From positions 1 through 23,659 of the forward strand of contig DATGEO010000170.1 of the NCBI GenBank assembly GCA_035310015.1: a DNA stretch of 23,659 nt. Reading direction: 5' to 3'. Both the position numbers and the translations under genes were made by a program. The notes beneath the pieces were generated by a model. The model worked only from the letters and a program-made list of their open reading frames with translations. It was not told the origin of the DNA and made no database searches. This document shows, one piece after another, positions 1-7,988 of the stretch. Each line of letters begins with the position of its first letter. Position 1 is the first letter of the stretch. The DNA is from DATGEO01 sp035310015. GTDB taxonomy: Bacteria > Chloroflexota > Dormibacteria > Dormibacterales > Dormibacteraceae.

Positions 1-419
1 CGCGCGACCAGCTCGTCGTCGGTCAGCGAATCGGCGTCGTGGAGCGGCACCGTGCCGTCGGCGACCTTCGCGGCGAGGTCCGTGATCGCCGCCTGCTTGG
101 CGCCGCTGACGCCCGCCGAGCGCATGGTGCCATCGGTGAGCGCGAGCACGGCGGCTGGCGAGAGGCCCTCGGCAAACAGGGCGAGGAACCGGTTGTGGAT
201 CGCGGCCGCCGCCTTCCCCGCGAGCTGCTGGTACATGATCGAGCGCACCAGCGCCGCGAACGGGTTCTCGAGCGGATCGCGCAGCGTCACCGCGCCGGCG
301 CGCTTGATCAGCCTCGCCATCGCCGGGTCCTGCCCTGCGACGAGCCGGGCGCCGCGAGCCAGCTCGGCGGGCGTCGCCGTCTTCGGCGCCTTGCGAGGCC
401 GGACCGCGGTGGGAGTCTT
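1..419 (-). CDS. HhH-GPD DNA-3-methyladenine glycosylase, 3' end outside window
   Basis: The protein reads (N to C) ...TPAELARGARLVAGQDPAMARLIKR, then a segment containing PFAALVRSIMYQQLAGKAAAAI, which resembles the N-terminal half of the helix-hairpin-helix glycosylase domain of AlkA-type base-excision enzymes. These excise alkylated purines from DNA. The hairpin motif and catalytic Asp would lie beyond the window edge, so they cannot be checked. The start is unresolved: the frame is open far upstream without an in-frame ATG, GTG or TTG until the ATG at 320-318, which lies inside the homologous region. Family-like residues begin near 370. It follows korB on the same strand with a hairpin (421-447) between them, so it may be co-transcribed with korB or be a 5'-degraded gene. 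Family assignment is good; substrate and integrity are uncertain. Confidence 0.7.
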
Positions 420-420
420 A

Positions 421-447
421 CCCCGAAAAGTCTTCGACTTTTCGGGG
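421..447 (-). repeat. Perfect 12-bp hairpin after korB (hairpin family copy A)
   Basis: The arms CCCCGAAAAGTC and GACTTTTCGGGG are exact inverted repeats around a 3-nt loop. The hairpin starts 10 nt beyond the korB stop and is preceded on the minus strand by AGGGG. There is no U-tract after it, so it is not a standard intrinsic terminator, though it could slow polymerase or protect the korAB 3' end. It resembles the hairpins at 14024-14061 and 16571-16608. Confidence 0.75.
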
Positions 448-457
448 GCCCCTGGAA

Positions 458-1480
458 TCAGGCGAACTCCGACATGAACTGCGCGAACTGCTCGCGCGTC
501 AGCCGCAGGTCGTCCTCGCCGAGGTCCTTCAGCGGCGCGGCCGGGACCTTCTCCGCCGTCGCGAAGTCGACGCTGTCCGGGTCGACGTACAACAGGCCTG
601 TCACCAGGTGGCCGTGCGCACGTCCCTCTTCGATGACGCGCTGGGCCGCGCGGCGGTCCGTCGGGTCGTGGTCCTCGCCCAGCTTCTTGAGCAGGATGTG
701 CGAGCCGTCGTGCAGCTGCACGTCGCGCACCGTCCCCGGCTCGTAGTCGACCTGCACCTCTTCGAAGAACGGTATGAACGACACGTCCGCGATGGACTCT
801 TCGTGGTCCTTCACCCAGCTGTAGCTCTTGGTCGAGCCGTCATGGTCGTTGAAGGTCACGCACGGCGAGACGATGTCGAGGACCGCGGTGCCGCGGTGGG
901 CGAGCGCCGCCTTGATCAGCGGCACGACCTGCTTGCCGTCACCGCTGAACGAGCGGGCGACGAAGGAGCAGCCCAATGTCAACGCGACGGCGCACGGGTC
1001 GATGGGCTGGAAGGTGTTCACCGCGCCCTTCTTCTGCACGGACCCGAGATCCGCCGTGGCCGAGAACTGGCCCTTGGTCAGACCGTAAGTGCCGTTGTCT
1101 TCGATGATGTAGGTGGCGTCGATGTTGCGGCGGATCATGTGCATGAACTGCCCGAGCCCGATCGACGCGGTGTCGCCGTCGCCGGACACGCCGAGCATGA
1201 TCAGCTGGCGGTTCGCGAGCTGTGCGCCGGTGGTCAGGGCCGGCATGCGGCCGTGCACGCCGTTGAAGCCGTGCGCCGACTCGACGAAGTAGGCGGGCGT
1301 CTTCGACGAGCAGCCGATGCCCGACATCTTGGCGAGCAGGTGCGGCTCGACGCCGAGCTCGTAGAGCGCCTTGATCATGTGGTTGGTGATGGAGTTGTGG
1401 CCGCAGCCGGCGCACAGCGTGGTCGCGGCGCCCTTGTAGGCGTCGCGGGTGAGTCCGGCGTGGTTCAGGGTCACGCTCAT
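458..1480 (-). CDS. korB: 2-oxoglutarate:ferredoxin oxidoreductase, beta subunit
   Basis: This 340-residue protein is the thiamin-diphosphate and [4Fe-4S]-binding subunit of a 2-oxoacid:ferredoxin oxidoreductase. The enzyme interconverts 2-oxoglutarate plus CoA and succinyl-CoA plus CO2, with ferredoxin as electron carrier. The ThDP motif is visible as GDGD (residues 100-103) followed by EDNGTYGLTKGQ. Four cysteines match the usual cluster ligands: C23 and C26 (CAGC), C57 (GIGCSS) and C207 (SPCVTFN). Length is normal for the KorB/PorB class. The ATG at 1480 overlaps the korA stop as ATGA, so the two subunits are translationally coupled. Substrate preference for 2-oxoglutarate is inferred from the fused-partner type; other 2-oxoacids cannot be excluded. 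Confidence 0.93.
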   Translation of the reverse strand: MSVTLNHAGLTRDAYKGAATTLCAGCGHNSITNHMIKALYELGVEPHLLAKMSGIGCSSKTPAYFVESAHGFNGVHGRMPALTTGAQLANRQLIMLGVSGDGDTASIGLGQFMHMIRRNIDATYIIEDNGTYGLTKGQFSATADLGSVQKKGAVNTFQPIDPCAVALTLGCSFVARSFSGDGKQVVPLIKAALAHRGTAVLDIVSPCVTFNDHDGSTKSYSWVKDHEESIADVSFIPFFEEVQVDYEPGTVRDVQLHDGSHILLKKLGEDHDPTDRRAAQRVIEEGRAHGHLVTGLLYVDPDSVDFATAEKVPAAPLKDLGEDDLRLTREQFAQFMSEFA

Positions 1481-3282
1481 ACGGGAACTTTCTCCATCTC
1501 GAGCAGGGGCTCAATGATGGCGCCGGCCGGGATCGGCTGGCCGTCGTAGTGGCGGATCGAGAACAGGCGCGCGGTCAGCTCGGACGGAAGCGCCAGCCGG
1601 ATGAGGTCGTACATCTGCCCGTCGCGGTTCTGCTCGACGACGTAGACGCGCTCGTGCCGGCGGACGAACTCCGCGACCTCGGACGACAGCGGCAGCGCGC
1701 GGATGCGCATGTAGTCGAGCGGGCGCCCCGCGTCCTCGAGCGCCTGCGGGGCCTCGACGACCGCGACATGCGAAGAGCCGTAGGCGATGAGCCCGATGGC
1801 CGACTTCGGGGACTCGTCCACGACCGGCGCCGGCAAAGCCTTGCGCGCGGTCTCGAACTTGCGGTTCAGGCGGTCCATGTTGTGCACGTACGCGTCGGCG
1901 CGCTCGGTGTAGCGCGCATGCTCGTCGTGTCCCGAGCCGCGCGTGAAGTAGCCGGCCGCCGGGTGATCCGTCCCCGGCAGCGTGCGGTACGCGATGCCGT
2001 CGCCGTCCACGTCCTGGTAGCGGCCCCACTCGCCCGCCAGGCGCTCGAGGTCGTCCTTCGAAAGCACCTTGCCGCGGTCGAACGGCTTCTCCGGGTACTT
2101 GAACTCGGGCGTCATCCACAGGTTCATGCCGAGGTCGAGGTCCGACAGCACGAACACCGGCGTCTGGAACCGGTCGGCGTAGTCGAAGGCGTCGCGGCCG
2201 AACTCGTAGCACTCCTCGACGGTGCCGGGGAGCAGGACCAGGTGCTTGGTGTCGCCGTGGCTCAGCGTGTAGGCGAACGCGACGTCGCCCTGCGACGTGC
2301 GGGTCGGCAGACCGGTCGACGGGCCGATGCGCTGGATGTCGAAGATCACGACCGGGACCTCGGCGTAGTAGGCGAGACCCGCGAATTCCGCCATCAGCGA
2401 GATGCCGGGGCCGGAGGTCGACGTCATCGCCCTCGCACCCGCCCATGCGGCGCCGATGGCCATGCCGACGGCGGCGAGCTCGTCCTCCGCCTGCACCACG
2501 GCGATGCGCTTCTCGCCCGTGCTCGGGTCGGCGCGAAAGCGGTCCGCGTAGGCGATGAGGTACTCGCACAGCGAGGACGACGGGGTGATCGGGTACCACG
2601 CGGCGACCGTGACCCCGCCCATCAGCGCGCCGAGCGCGGCCGCCTGGTTGCCCTCGACGAGCACCTTGCCCTCGACCTTGCCGGTCATGGGCTCGAGCCG
2701 GTACGGGTCTCGCTTCGAGAAGTTGTCCTGCCAGTAGTCCAGGCCGACCTTGATCGCGTCCAGGTTGACCTGCACGGCCTTCGGCTTGGAGAGGAACTGG
2801 CGCCTGACCCCGTGCTCGACGGCCTCCCAGGGGATGCCCAGCACTCCGGCCACGACGCCCACGTAGATCATGTTCGCGAGCTGCTTGCGCAGCGTCTCGC
2901 TCGGGATCTTCGCCTTGGCGAGCTTGGTGAACGGGACCGAGTAGTAGACGACGTCAGTCCGAGCGTCGGCGGTGGAGTACGTCTCCTCGTGGATCACGAC
3001 GCCGCCCGTCCGCACCGTCTTCAGGTCGTCGCGCCAGGTGGCGGCGTTGAAGGCGACGAGGATGTCGACGCGGTCGGAGCGCGCCATGTGGCCCTCGGGG
3101 GTGACGCGCAGCTGGTACCAGGTCGGCAGGCCCTCGATGTTGGAGGGGAAGACGTTCTTCGGGGCGACCGGGATGCCCATCTTGAAGATCGCCCGGGTAA
3201 GCACCAGGTTCGCCGTCTGGCTTCCGGATCCGTTGACGGTCGCGGCCTGGATGGTGAGGTCGTTGATGATGGGTTCGGTCAT
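1477..3282 (-). CDS. korA: 2-oxoglutarate:ferredoxin oxidoreductase, fused gamma-alpha subunit
   Basis: This 601-residue subunit partners KorB. Residues 1 to about 195 form the gamma domain (NGSGSQTANLVLTRAIFKMG; GVVIHEETYS). Residues about 205 to 600 form the alpha domain, with the conserved YPITPSSSLCE (230-240), AEDELAAVGMAIGAAWAG and TSTSGPGISLM segments that face the ThDP site. The gamma-alpha fusion is the organisation seen in actinobacterial KorA. I chose ATG 3282 because the gamma domain begins there; the frame stays open upstream only as antisense of pntAA. A TACACT -10-like box lies at 3305-3310 (minus), giving a short leader without an evident ribosome site. The stop overlaps the korB ATG. 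It is divergent from the transhydrogenase operon. Confidence 0.93.
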   Translation of the reverse strand: MTEPIINDLTIQAATVNGSGSQTANLVLTRAIFKMGIPVAPKNVFPSNIEGLPTWYQLRVTPEGHMARSDRVDILVAFNAATWRDDLKTVRTGGVVIHEETYSTADARTDVVYYSVPFTKLAKAKIPSETLRKQLANMIYVGVVAGVLGIPWEAVEHGVRRQFLSKPKAVQVNLDAIKVGLDYWQDNFSKRDPYRLEPMTGKVEGKVLVEGNQAAALGALMGGVTVAAWYPITPSSSLCEYLIAYADRFRADPSTGEKRIAVVQAEDELAAVGMAIGAAWAGARAMTSTSGPGISLMAEFAGLAYYAEVPVVIFDIQRIGPSTGLPTRTSQGDVAFAYTLSHGDTKHLVLLPGTVEECYEFGRDAFDYADRFQTPVFVLSDLDLGMNLWMTPEFKYPEKPFDRGKVLSKDDLERLAGEWGRYQDVDGDGIAYRTLPGTDHPAAGYFTRGSGHDEHARYTERADAYVHNMDRLNRKFETARKALPAPVVDESPKSAIGLIAYGSSHVAVVEAPQALEDAGRPLDYMRIRALPLSSEVAEFVRRHERVYVVEQNRDGQMYDLIRLALPSELTARLFSIRHYDGQPIPAGAIIEPLLEMEKVPV

Positions 3283-3435
3283 GGAATGGGTCGGCGGATC
3301 GAAAAGTGTACGCGGGTTAGTACCCACGAATTCGGAGGTTCCGCCCAGGCATCCTGGAAGTGCCGTGATACCCCCACGGGACAGGGCTTTCGACCGCCAT
3401 GGCCTGGCCGATGATTCCGCTACAGTCCGTACGCG
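3283..3435. promoter_or_regulatory. Divergent korA / pntAA promoter region
   Basis: This 153-nt gap separates two divergent operons. On the minus strand TACACT (3310-3305) lies 22 nt before the korA ATG. On the plus strand TACAGT (3421-3426) lies 9 nt before the pntAA TTG. Short symmetric elements are visible, including CCAGG-CAT-CCTGG (3346-3358) and GGGTTAGTACCC (about 3314-3325). Either could bind a regulator, but nothing identifies one. No small gene was seen here. Confidence 0.5.
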
Positions 3436-4569
3436 TTGAAAGTTGCCATCCCGAAGGAGACCGCCGCCGGTGAGCGGCGCGTCGCCCTCGTCCCCGACAC
3501 CGCGACCAAGCTGATCCCAGCCGGGCTGGAGGTGGCCGTCCAGGCCGGCGCCGGCGCCGCGGCCTACCTCCCGGACGCCGCCTACGAGGCGGTGGGCGTC
3601 AAGGTGGTCCCGGCGCTGGCCGAGCTCCTGAAGGACGCCGGCGCCGTGCTGAAGGTCCAGCCGCCGGACCTCTCCGAGGTCAAGCTGCTGAATCGCGGGG
3701 CGGTCTTGATCAGCTTCCTTCAGCCGTCCACACAGTCCGACATCGTGCGGGCGCTTGCCGCCCAGGGCGTGACCGCTTTCAGCCTGGAGCTGGTGCCGCG
3801 CATCTCGCGCGCTCAGTCGATGGACGCCCTCTCGTCGCAGGCCTCGGCGGCCGGCTACAAGTCGGTGCTCATGGCCGCCGAGCGGCTTGGCAAGTTCTTC
3901 CCGATGATGATGACCGCCGCGGGCACCGTCGCCCCGGCGCGGGTGCTGGTGATGGGCGCCGGTGTGGCCGGCTTGCAGGCGATCGCCACGGCGCGCCGCC
4001 TGGGCGCGGTCGTCTCGGCTTACGACGTTCGGCCGGCCGTCAAAGAGGAGGTCCAGTCGCTGGGCGCCACCTTCATCGAGCTGCCGCTCGAAGCCCAGGA
4101 GGGCGAGGGCGGCTACGCCCGCGAACAGTCGGAGGACTTCCTGCGCAAGCAGCGCGAGCTGATCGGCGAGCACATCGCGAAGTCCGACGTGGTCATCACG
4201 ACCGCGGCCGTGCCCGGCCGCCGGGCGCCGCTGCTGGTCACCGCCGACATGGTCAAGGGCATGCGGCCGGGTTCGGTGGTCGTCGACCTCGCGGCGGAGT
4301 CGGGCGGCAACGTCGAGCTCACGAAGCCCGGCGAGGAGATCGACGTCAATGGCGTCACCATCGTCGGCATCCGCAACGTGCCGTCGACCATGCCGCTGCA
4401 CGCCAGCCAGCTCTACGCGCGCAACGTGGCCAACCTGCTGCTGCACCTGGTCAAGGACGGGGCCATCAACCTCGACTTCGAGGACGAGATCACCAAGGGC
4501 GCGTGCGTCACGCACGCCGGCGAGATCGTCAGCGAGCGCGCCAAGCAGCTCCTGGCCGCGGCGTCATGA
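3436..4569 (+). CDS. pntAA: NAD(P) transhydrogenase subunit alpha, part 1 (NAD(H)-binding domain I)
   Basis: This 377-residue protein is domain I of the proton-translocating transhydrogenase, the peripheral NAD(H)-binding subunit that passes hydride to NADP+ on PntB. It opens with MKVAIPKETAAGERRVAL, typical of the alanine dehydrogenase/PntA fold. PRISRAQSMD (121-130) is the conserved loop, and VMGAGVAGLQAIATARRLGA (172-191) is the Rossmann nucleotide loop. It lacks membrane helices, as expected for the three-gene form. The TTG start at 3436 is the only start in frame that gives the full N-terminus. There is no Shine-Dalgarno, and TACAGT sits 9 nt upstream, so the transcript may be nearly leaderless. 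Its TGA overlaps the next ATG (ATGA). Confidence 0.94.
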   Translation: MKVAIPKETAAGERRVALVPDTATKLIPAGLEVAVQAGAGAAAYLPDAAYEAVGVKVVPALAELLKDAGAVLKVQPPDLSEVKLLNRGAVLISFLQPSTQSDIVRALAAQGVTAFSLELVPRISRAQSMDALSSQASAAGYKSVLMAAERLGKFFPMMMTAAGTVAPARVLVMGAGVAGLQAIATARRLGAVVSAYDVRPAVKEEVQSLGATFIELPLEAQEGEGGYAREQSEDFLRKQRELIGEHIAKSDVVITTAAVPGRRAPLLVTADMVKGMRPGSVVVDLAAESGGNVELTKPGEEIDVNGVTIVGIRNVPSTMPLHASQLYARNVANLLLHLVKDGAINLDFEDEITKGACVTHAGEIVSERAKQLLAAAS

Positions 4570-4874
4570 GCGCGGGGCTCCTCAACGAGTTCACGTTCTT
4601 CGTGCTGGCCGTCTTCGTCGGCATCGAGGTGATCTCCAAGGTGCCGACCATCCTGCACACGCCGCTGATGTCGGGCACCAACGCCATCCACGGCATCATC
4701 CTCGTCGGCGCGATCGTCATCGCCGCGGGCGCGAACTCGCCGCTGACGATCGCGCTCGGCCTGGTCGCGGTCATCCTCGCGACGACCAACGTCGTCGGTG
4801 GTTTCGTGGTCACAGACCGCATGCTCGAGATGTTCAAAGGCCGCCAGGCGCCGAAGGCCGCTCAGCCCAAGTGA
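4566..4874 (+). CDS. pntAB: NAD(P) transhydrogenase subunit alpha, part 2 (membrane domain IIa)
   Basis: This 102-residue integral membrane protein forms part of the proton channel. Hydrophobic segments cover residues about 8-22 (FTFFVLAVFVGIEVI), 40-57 (NAIHGIILVGAIVIAAGA) and 61-82 (LTIALGLVAVILATTNVVGGFV), followed by the conserved VTDRMLEMFK tail. The motif IHGIIL-GA matches PntA domain II. Length is normal for the split subunit of R. rubrum-like transhydrogenases. The ATG overlaps the pntAA stop, and its own TGA overlaps the GTG of pntB (GTGA), giving tight translational coupling and fixed stoichiometry. Confidence 0.94.
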   Translation: MSAGLLNEFTFFVLAVFVGIEVISKVPTILHTPLMSGTNAIHGIILVGAIVIAAGANSPLTIALGLVAVILATTNVVGGFVVTDRMLEMFKGRQAPKAAQPK

Positions 4875-6256
4875 CGATCGCGATCGAGTTGGCGTATCTC
4901 GTCGCGGCCGTGCTGTTCATCCTCGGCCTGAAGCAGCTGAGCTCGCCCAAGGGCGCGCGCAACGGAAACTTCACCGCGGCCGCGGGCATGGTGATCGCGA
5001 TCGGCGCGACCATTCCTCTTCTCCACTTCACGACCGCGGGGCTGGTCATCATCGGCATCGGCGTGGTGATCGGCGGGATCGTCGGCTCAGTCGGCGCGCG
5101 CATGGTGAAGATGACCGCGATCCCCCAGATGGTCGCGCTGTTCAACGGCGTGGGCGGCGGGGCGGCGGCGATCGTGGCCGTGTCGGAGCTGTTCAAGTTC
5201 GGCGCTCACCCGGCCTTCTCCGAGGCCTTCCCGAGCGTGTTCAGCATCGTCATCGGCTCGGTCTCGTTCGCGGGCTCGATGGTCGCGTTCGCGAAGCTGC
5301 AGGAGCTGATGACCGGAACCCCGATCACGTATCCCGGCCAGCAGGTGGTGAACGGCCTGCTCGCCGTCGCGATCCTCGGATTCGTCATCGCCGTGCTTGC
5401 GGTCGCGTCGGTGCCGCTCTCTTTCATCTCGCTGATGGTGCTGGCGCTCGTGCTCGGGGTGGCGTTCGTGCTGCCGATCGGCGGCGCCGACATGCCGGTC
5501 GTGATCTCGCTGCTCAACGCGTTCACGGGTCTCGCGGTCGCCGCGAGCGGGTTCACGCTCAACAACTTCGCCCTCATCGTCGCGGGGACGCTGGTCGGTG
5601 CGTCCGGTTCGCTGCTCACCAAGCTGATGAGCGACGCCATGGGCCGTTCCCTGGGCAACGTCCTGTTCGGCGCCTTCGGCCAGGTGAAGACCGGCACCGC
5701 GGCCGCCGGCGGCAAGGAGACGCGGTCGGTGCGGGCCGGGTCGGCCGAGGACCTAGCTACCCTGCTCGCCTACTCGCGGCGCGTGATCATCGTGCCGGGT
5801 TACGGCCTCGCGGTCGCGCAGGCGCAGCACGCGGTGCGCGAGCTGGCGGAGCTGCTGGAGAAGCGAGGCGTCGAGGTGAACTACGCCATCCATCCCGTCG
5901 CCGGCCGCATGCCAGGCCACATGAACGTGCTGCTGGCCGAGGCCAACGTCCCCTACGAGCAGCTCAAGGAGATGGACGAGATCAACGGCGAGTTCAAGGA
6001 CGCCGACGTCGCGCTCGTGGTGGGCGCGAACGACGTGGTGAACCCCGCCGCGCGCTCGTCGCCCGGGAGCCCGATCTACGGCATGCCGATCCTCAATGCC
6101 GACCAGGCCAAGAACATCGTGTTCATGAAGAGGTCGATGCGGCCGGGGTTCGCCGGCATCGACAACGACCTGCTCTATGACCCGAAGACGATCATGTTCT
6201 TCGGTGACGCGAAGGACTCGCTGACCAAGCTGGTGAGCGCAGTCAAGGCGGCCTAG
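4871..6256 (+). CDS. pntB: NAD(P) transhydrogenase subunit beta (membrane domain IIb plus NADP(H) domain III)
   Basis: This 461-residue protein has about nine hydrophobic segments in its first 270 or so residues, including MVALFNGVGGGAAA, and ends in the NADP(H)-binding domain III. Domain III is clear from VIIVPGYGLAVAQAQHA, the HPVAGRMPGHMNVLLAEA loop, ALVVGANDVVNPAA and FMKRSMRPGFAGIDNDLLY. With PntAA and PntAB it uses the proton gradient to drive NADH + NADP+ to NAD+ + NADPH. GTG at 4871 is chosen because it overlaps the pntAB stop and gives the usual N-terminus; the longer upstream frame is antisense or out-of-frame to real genes. It is the last gene of the operon. Confidence 0.95.
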   Translation: MTIAIELAYLVAAVLFILGLKQLSSPKGARNGNFTAAAGMVIAIGATIPLLHFTTAGLVIIGIGVVIGGIVGSVGARMVKMTAIPQMVALFNGVGGGAAAIVAVSELFKFGAHPAFSEAFPSVFSIVIGSVSFAGSMVAFAKLQELMTGTPITYPGQQVVNGLLAVAILGFVIAVLAVASVPLSFISLMVLALVLGVAFVLPIGGADMPVVISLLNAFTGLAVAASGFTLNNFALIVAGTLVGASGSLLTKLMSDAMGRSLGNVLFGAFGQVKTGTAAAGGKETRSVRAGSAEDLATLLAYSRRVIIVPGYGLAVAQAQHAVRELAELLEKRGVEVNYAIHPVAGRMPGHMNVLLAEANVPYEQLKEMDEINGEFKDADVALVVGANDVVNPAARSSPGSPIYGMPILNADQAKNIVFMKRSMRPGFAGIDNDLLYDPKTIMFFGDAKDSLTKLVSAVKAA

Positions 6257-6268
6257 TCGCCCGATTTC

Positions 6269-6330
6269 CGTCCGGGAGCCGGCACTCGACCACGCACTCG
6301 CGCCACCGATCGTCCGGGAGCCGGCACTCG
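6269..6330. repeat. Pair of 20-bp direct repeats
   Basis: The sequence CGTCCGGGAGCCGGCACTCG occurs exactly at 6269-6288 and again at 6311-6330, a 42-bp period or about four helical turns. The bases between them are not repeated, apart from a short CACTCG echo at 6295-6300. Two copies on the same helix face could bind a regulator, or could be remnants of a tandem duplication. Confidence 0.8.
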
Positions 6331-6484
6331 GATCAATTTCACCGGCCGGAAAAGAGCGAGCCCCGGCCCATTTCAGACCGAGGCTCGCGCCGCGAAGAGG
6401 GTGTGGTGCCAGTGATGCTAGGCGGCTTCCACAAAATGAGTTAGTGGCTGGGCCACAAAAGCCGTCGCCTCCACTTGTGCCAAT

Positions 6485-6490
6485 TAGAAT
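6485..6490 (+). promoter_or_regulatory. -10 box TAGAAT, leaderless start of the 6497 gene
   Basis: TAGAAT ends 6 nt before the GTG at 6497, so transcription should begin at or next to the start codon. No Shine-Dalgarno is present. Confidence 0.6.
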
Positions 6491-6496
6491 CCGCCC

Positions 6497-7213
6497 GTGA
6501 GCCCGAACGGGGTGGTGCTGGTCGTCACGATCGCCCTTTTCAGCGTTTACGTGATTGGAGTCGGCATCACCACGGCCACCGCGATCCGGGTTCGCGAGGC
6601 CTGGCGGCACCGCAAGATCGACGACGCCGAGCTTGCCCCGACCGCCGGCCGGGAGGTCGTGCTGAGCGCTCCCGCCCTGCCCGCGGCGCTGCTGCGCCTG
6701 CGCACCGCCGGCTGGATCGCCTTCGTCCCGGCGCTCGGCCTCGCCGTGTTCGCGGTCCACGACTACCCCTGGGTCGCGCCGTTCGTCGTCGTCCTGATGG
6801 TCGCCCTAAACGCCTTTTATTTCACGGCCATGCAGAACATCGGCGAGCAGCTCACGTTCACCCAGGACGGCTTTCGCGTCGGCGTCGGAAGCGGCGCCAG
6901 GCAGGTGCGCTGGGTGCACGTGACCGAGCTGGTGGGGGCGCGCATCGGCGGGTTCGGCGGCGCCAAGATGCCGGACGAGGACGAGTGGCAGGACCCGCGA
7001 CTCCGCCCCAACGTGATCCTCTACCGCCTGAACCGCGCGCTCACGCCCACGCACCAGACCGTGCTGCACAGGCTCATCGGCTTCTCCTACTACGACGGCG
7101 TGATCCGCAACGCGTTCGGAGTCCCCACCACCGTCCTCGTGCGCTCGATGCGGGAATGGCAGAAGCGCGCGCTCGAGGCGGAGAACCTCCCCTTCAGGCC
7201 CGCGAGGCCTTGA
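6497..7213 (+). CDS. Membrane protein of unknown function with soluble C-terminal domain
   Basis: I do not recognise a named family for this 238-residue protein. It has a hydrophobic segment at residues 5-28, a charged loop (RVREAWRHRKIDDAEL), then two further segments near 69-88 and 93-111. The C-terminal half, about 115-238, is soluble and beta-rich at first (EQLTFTQDGFRVGVGSGARQVRWVHVTEL), which resembles the PH-like layout of bacterial YdbT/DUF-type membrane proteins; this is inference. It ends with a basic, helical tail. The GTG start follows a TAGAAT -10 by 6 nt. The last 20 nt overlap the 3' end of the convergent LLM oxidoreductase gene (7194-7213). Confidence 0.75.
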   Translation: MSPNGVVLVVTIALFSVYVIGVGITTATAIRVREAWRHRKIDDAELAPTAGREVVLSAPALPAALLRLRTAGWIAFVPALGLAVFAVHDYPWVAPFVVVLMVALNAFYFTAMQNIGEQLTFTQDGFRVGVGSGARQVRWVHVTELVGARIGGFGGAKMPDEDEWQDPRLRPNVILYRLNRALTPTHQTVLHRLIGFSYYDGVIRNAFGVPTTVLVRSMREWQKRALEAENLPFRPARP

Positions 7214-7988
7214 GCAGCCGCTCGAGCGGCTTGGTGTCGAACGGCTTGGCGAGGCGCAGCACGAAGTGCTGGAGGCCCGCGTCAAGCCACCGGTCGATCT
7301 CCTTCGGCCCACTCACGGTGACGTTCGCGGTTCGCTCGATCTCGGCGGGATCGCGCCCGATCTCGCGGCAGCGCTCGTCGAGGATCCGGTTCTTGCGCGC
7401 GTATTCCTCGGGCGAGCCGACCGCGTTCCACATCTGCGCGTGCTCGGCCACCAGGCGAAGCATCACCTTCTCGCCGCCGCCGCCGATGAGGATGGGGAGG
7501 CGGCCCGCCGGCCCGGGCTTGAGCTTCGCGATCCGCGCTTTGATGCGGGGCAGCGCCTGGCTCAGCGTGCGCAGGCGGTCGGCCACCTCGCCGAACTCGT
7601 AGCCGTACTCCGCGTAGTCGCGCTCGAACCAGCCGGCGCCGAGGCCGAGGACGAACCGTCCGCCTGACAGCTGGTCGATGGTGCCCGCCATGTAGGCGAT
7701 GAGGTCGGGGTTGCGGTAGCCGATCGCGCTCACCATCGGCCCGATCTGCGGTGCGCGAGTGTCCATCGCGACCGCCGCCAGCAGCGACCAGCACTCGAAC
7801 TGGTTGCCTTCCGGATTGCCGTACAGCGGGTAGAAGTGGTCCCAGAACCAGATGCTGTCGACGCCGAGCTCGTCGACGCGGCGCCATGCGTCTCGCAGCT
7901 CGGTGATGGTGCACTGCTGCGGATGGATCGTCACGCCGACCTTGAACCGCCTGCCGTCCGGCGCTGTGGGACGATCTCTGTCCGCCAT
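7194..7988 (-). CDS. LLM-class flavin/F420-dependent oxidoreductase
   Basis: This 264-residue protein has the luciferase-like monooxygenase TIM-barrel pattern. It shows an N-terminal strand with VGVTIHPQQ, then WRRVDELGVDSIWFWDHFYP, AVAMDTRAPQIGPMVSAIGYRNPDLIAYMAGTIDQLSGGRFVLGLGAGW, and PILIGGGGEKVMLRLVAEHAQMWN. These match the group often annotated as probable F420-dependent oxidoreductases, which transfer hydride between the deazaflavin (or FMN) and unknown organic substrates. Cofactor and substrate cannot be read from the sequence. The preferred start is the ATG at 7988-7986, which shares its central CATG with the ATG of the divergent GNAT gene. A GTG about 18 codons inside is an alternative. 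The 3' end overlaps the upstream gene by 20 nt. Confidence 0.87.
   Translation of the reverse strand: MADRDRPTAPDGRRFKVGVTIHPQQCTITELRDAWRRVDELGVDSIWFWDHFYPLYGNPEGNQFECWSLLAAVAMDTRAPQIGPMVSAIGYRNPDLIAYMAGTIDQLSGGRFVLGLGAGWFERDYAEYGYEFGEVADRLRTLSQALPRIKARIAKLKPGPAGRLPILIGGGGEKVMLRLVAEHAQMWNAVGSPEEYARKNRILDERCREIGRDPAEIERTANVTVSGPKEIDRWLDAGLQHFVLRLAKPFDTKPLERLLKASRA

Larger units (their letters stand above)
6257..6496. other. Intergenic stretch after pntB with direct repeat and weak hairpins
   Basis: This 240-nt gap holds two identical 20-bp direct repeats (6269-6288 and 6311-6330), described separately. An inverted repeat GCGAGCC (6356-6362) / GGCTCGC (6382-6388) could end pntB transcription, but no T-run follows. 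A small hairpin GTGGC-TGG-GCCAC lies near 6443-6455. The promoter of the next gene occupies 6485-6490. I see no coding sequence or tRNA here. Confidence 0.5.

Noticed and set aside
3283..4515. Long minus-strand extension of korA
   Set aside because: It is antisense to pntAA, low-complexity in composition, and precedes the gamma domain's natural ATG at 3282.
6269..6330. CRISPR-like repeats
   Set aside because: Only two 20-bp copies with one 22-bp spacer, no cas genes and no further units.
6340..6480. Possible tRNA or small RNA
   Set aside because: The inverted repeats do not form a cloverleaf, and no T-arm or CCA-like end was found.
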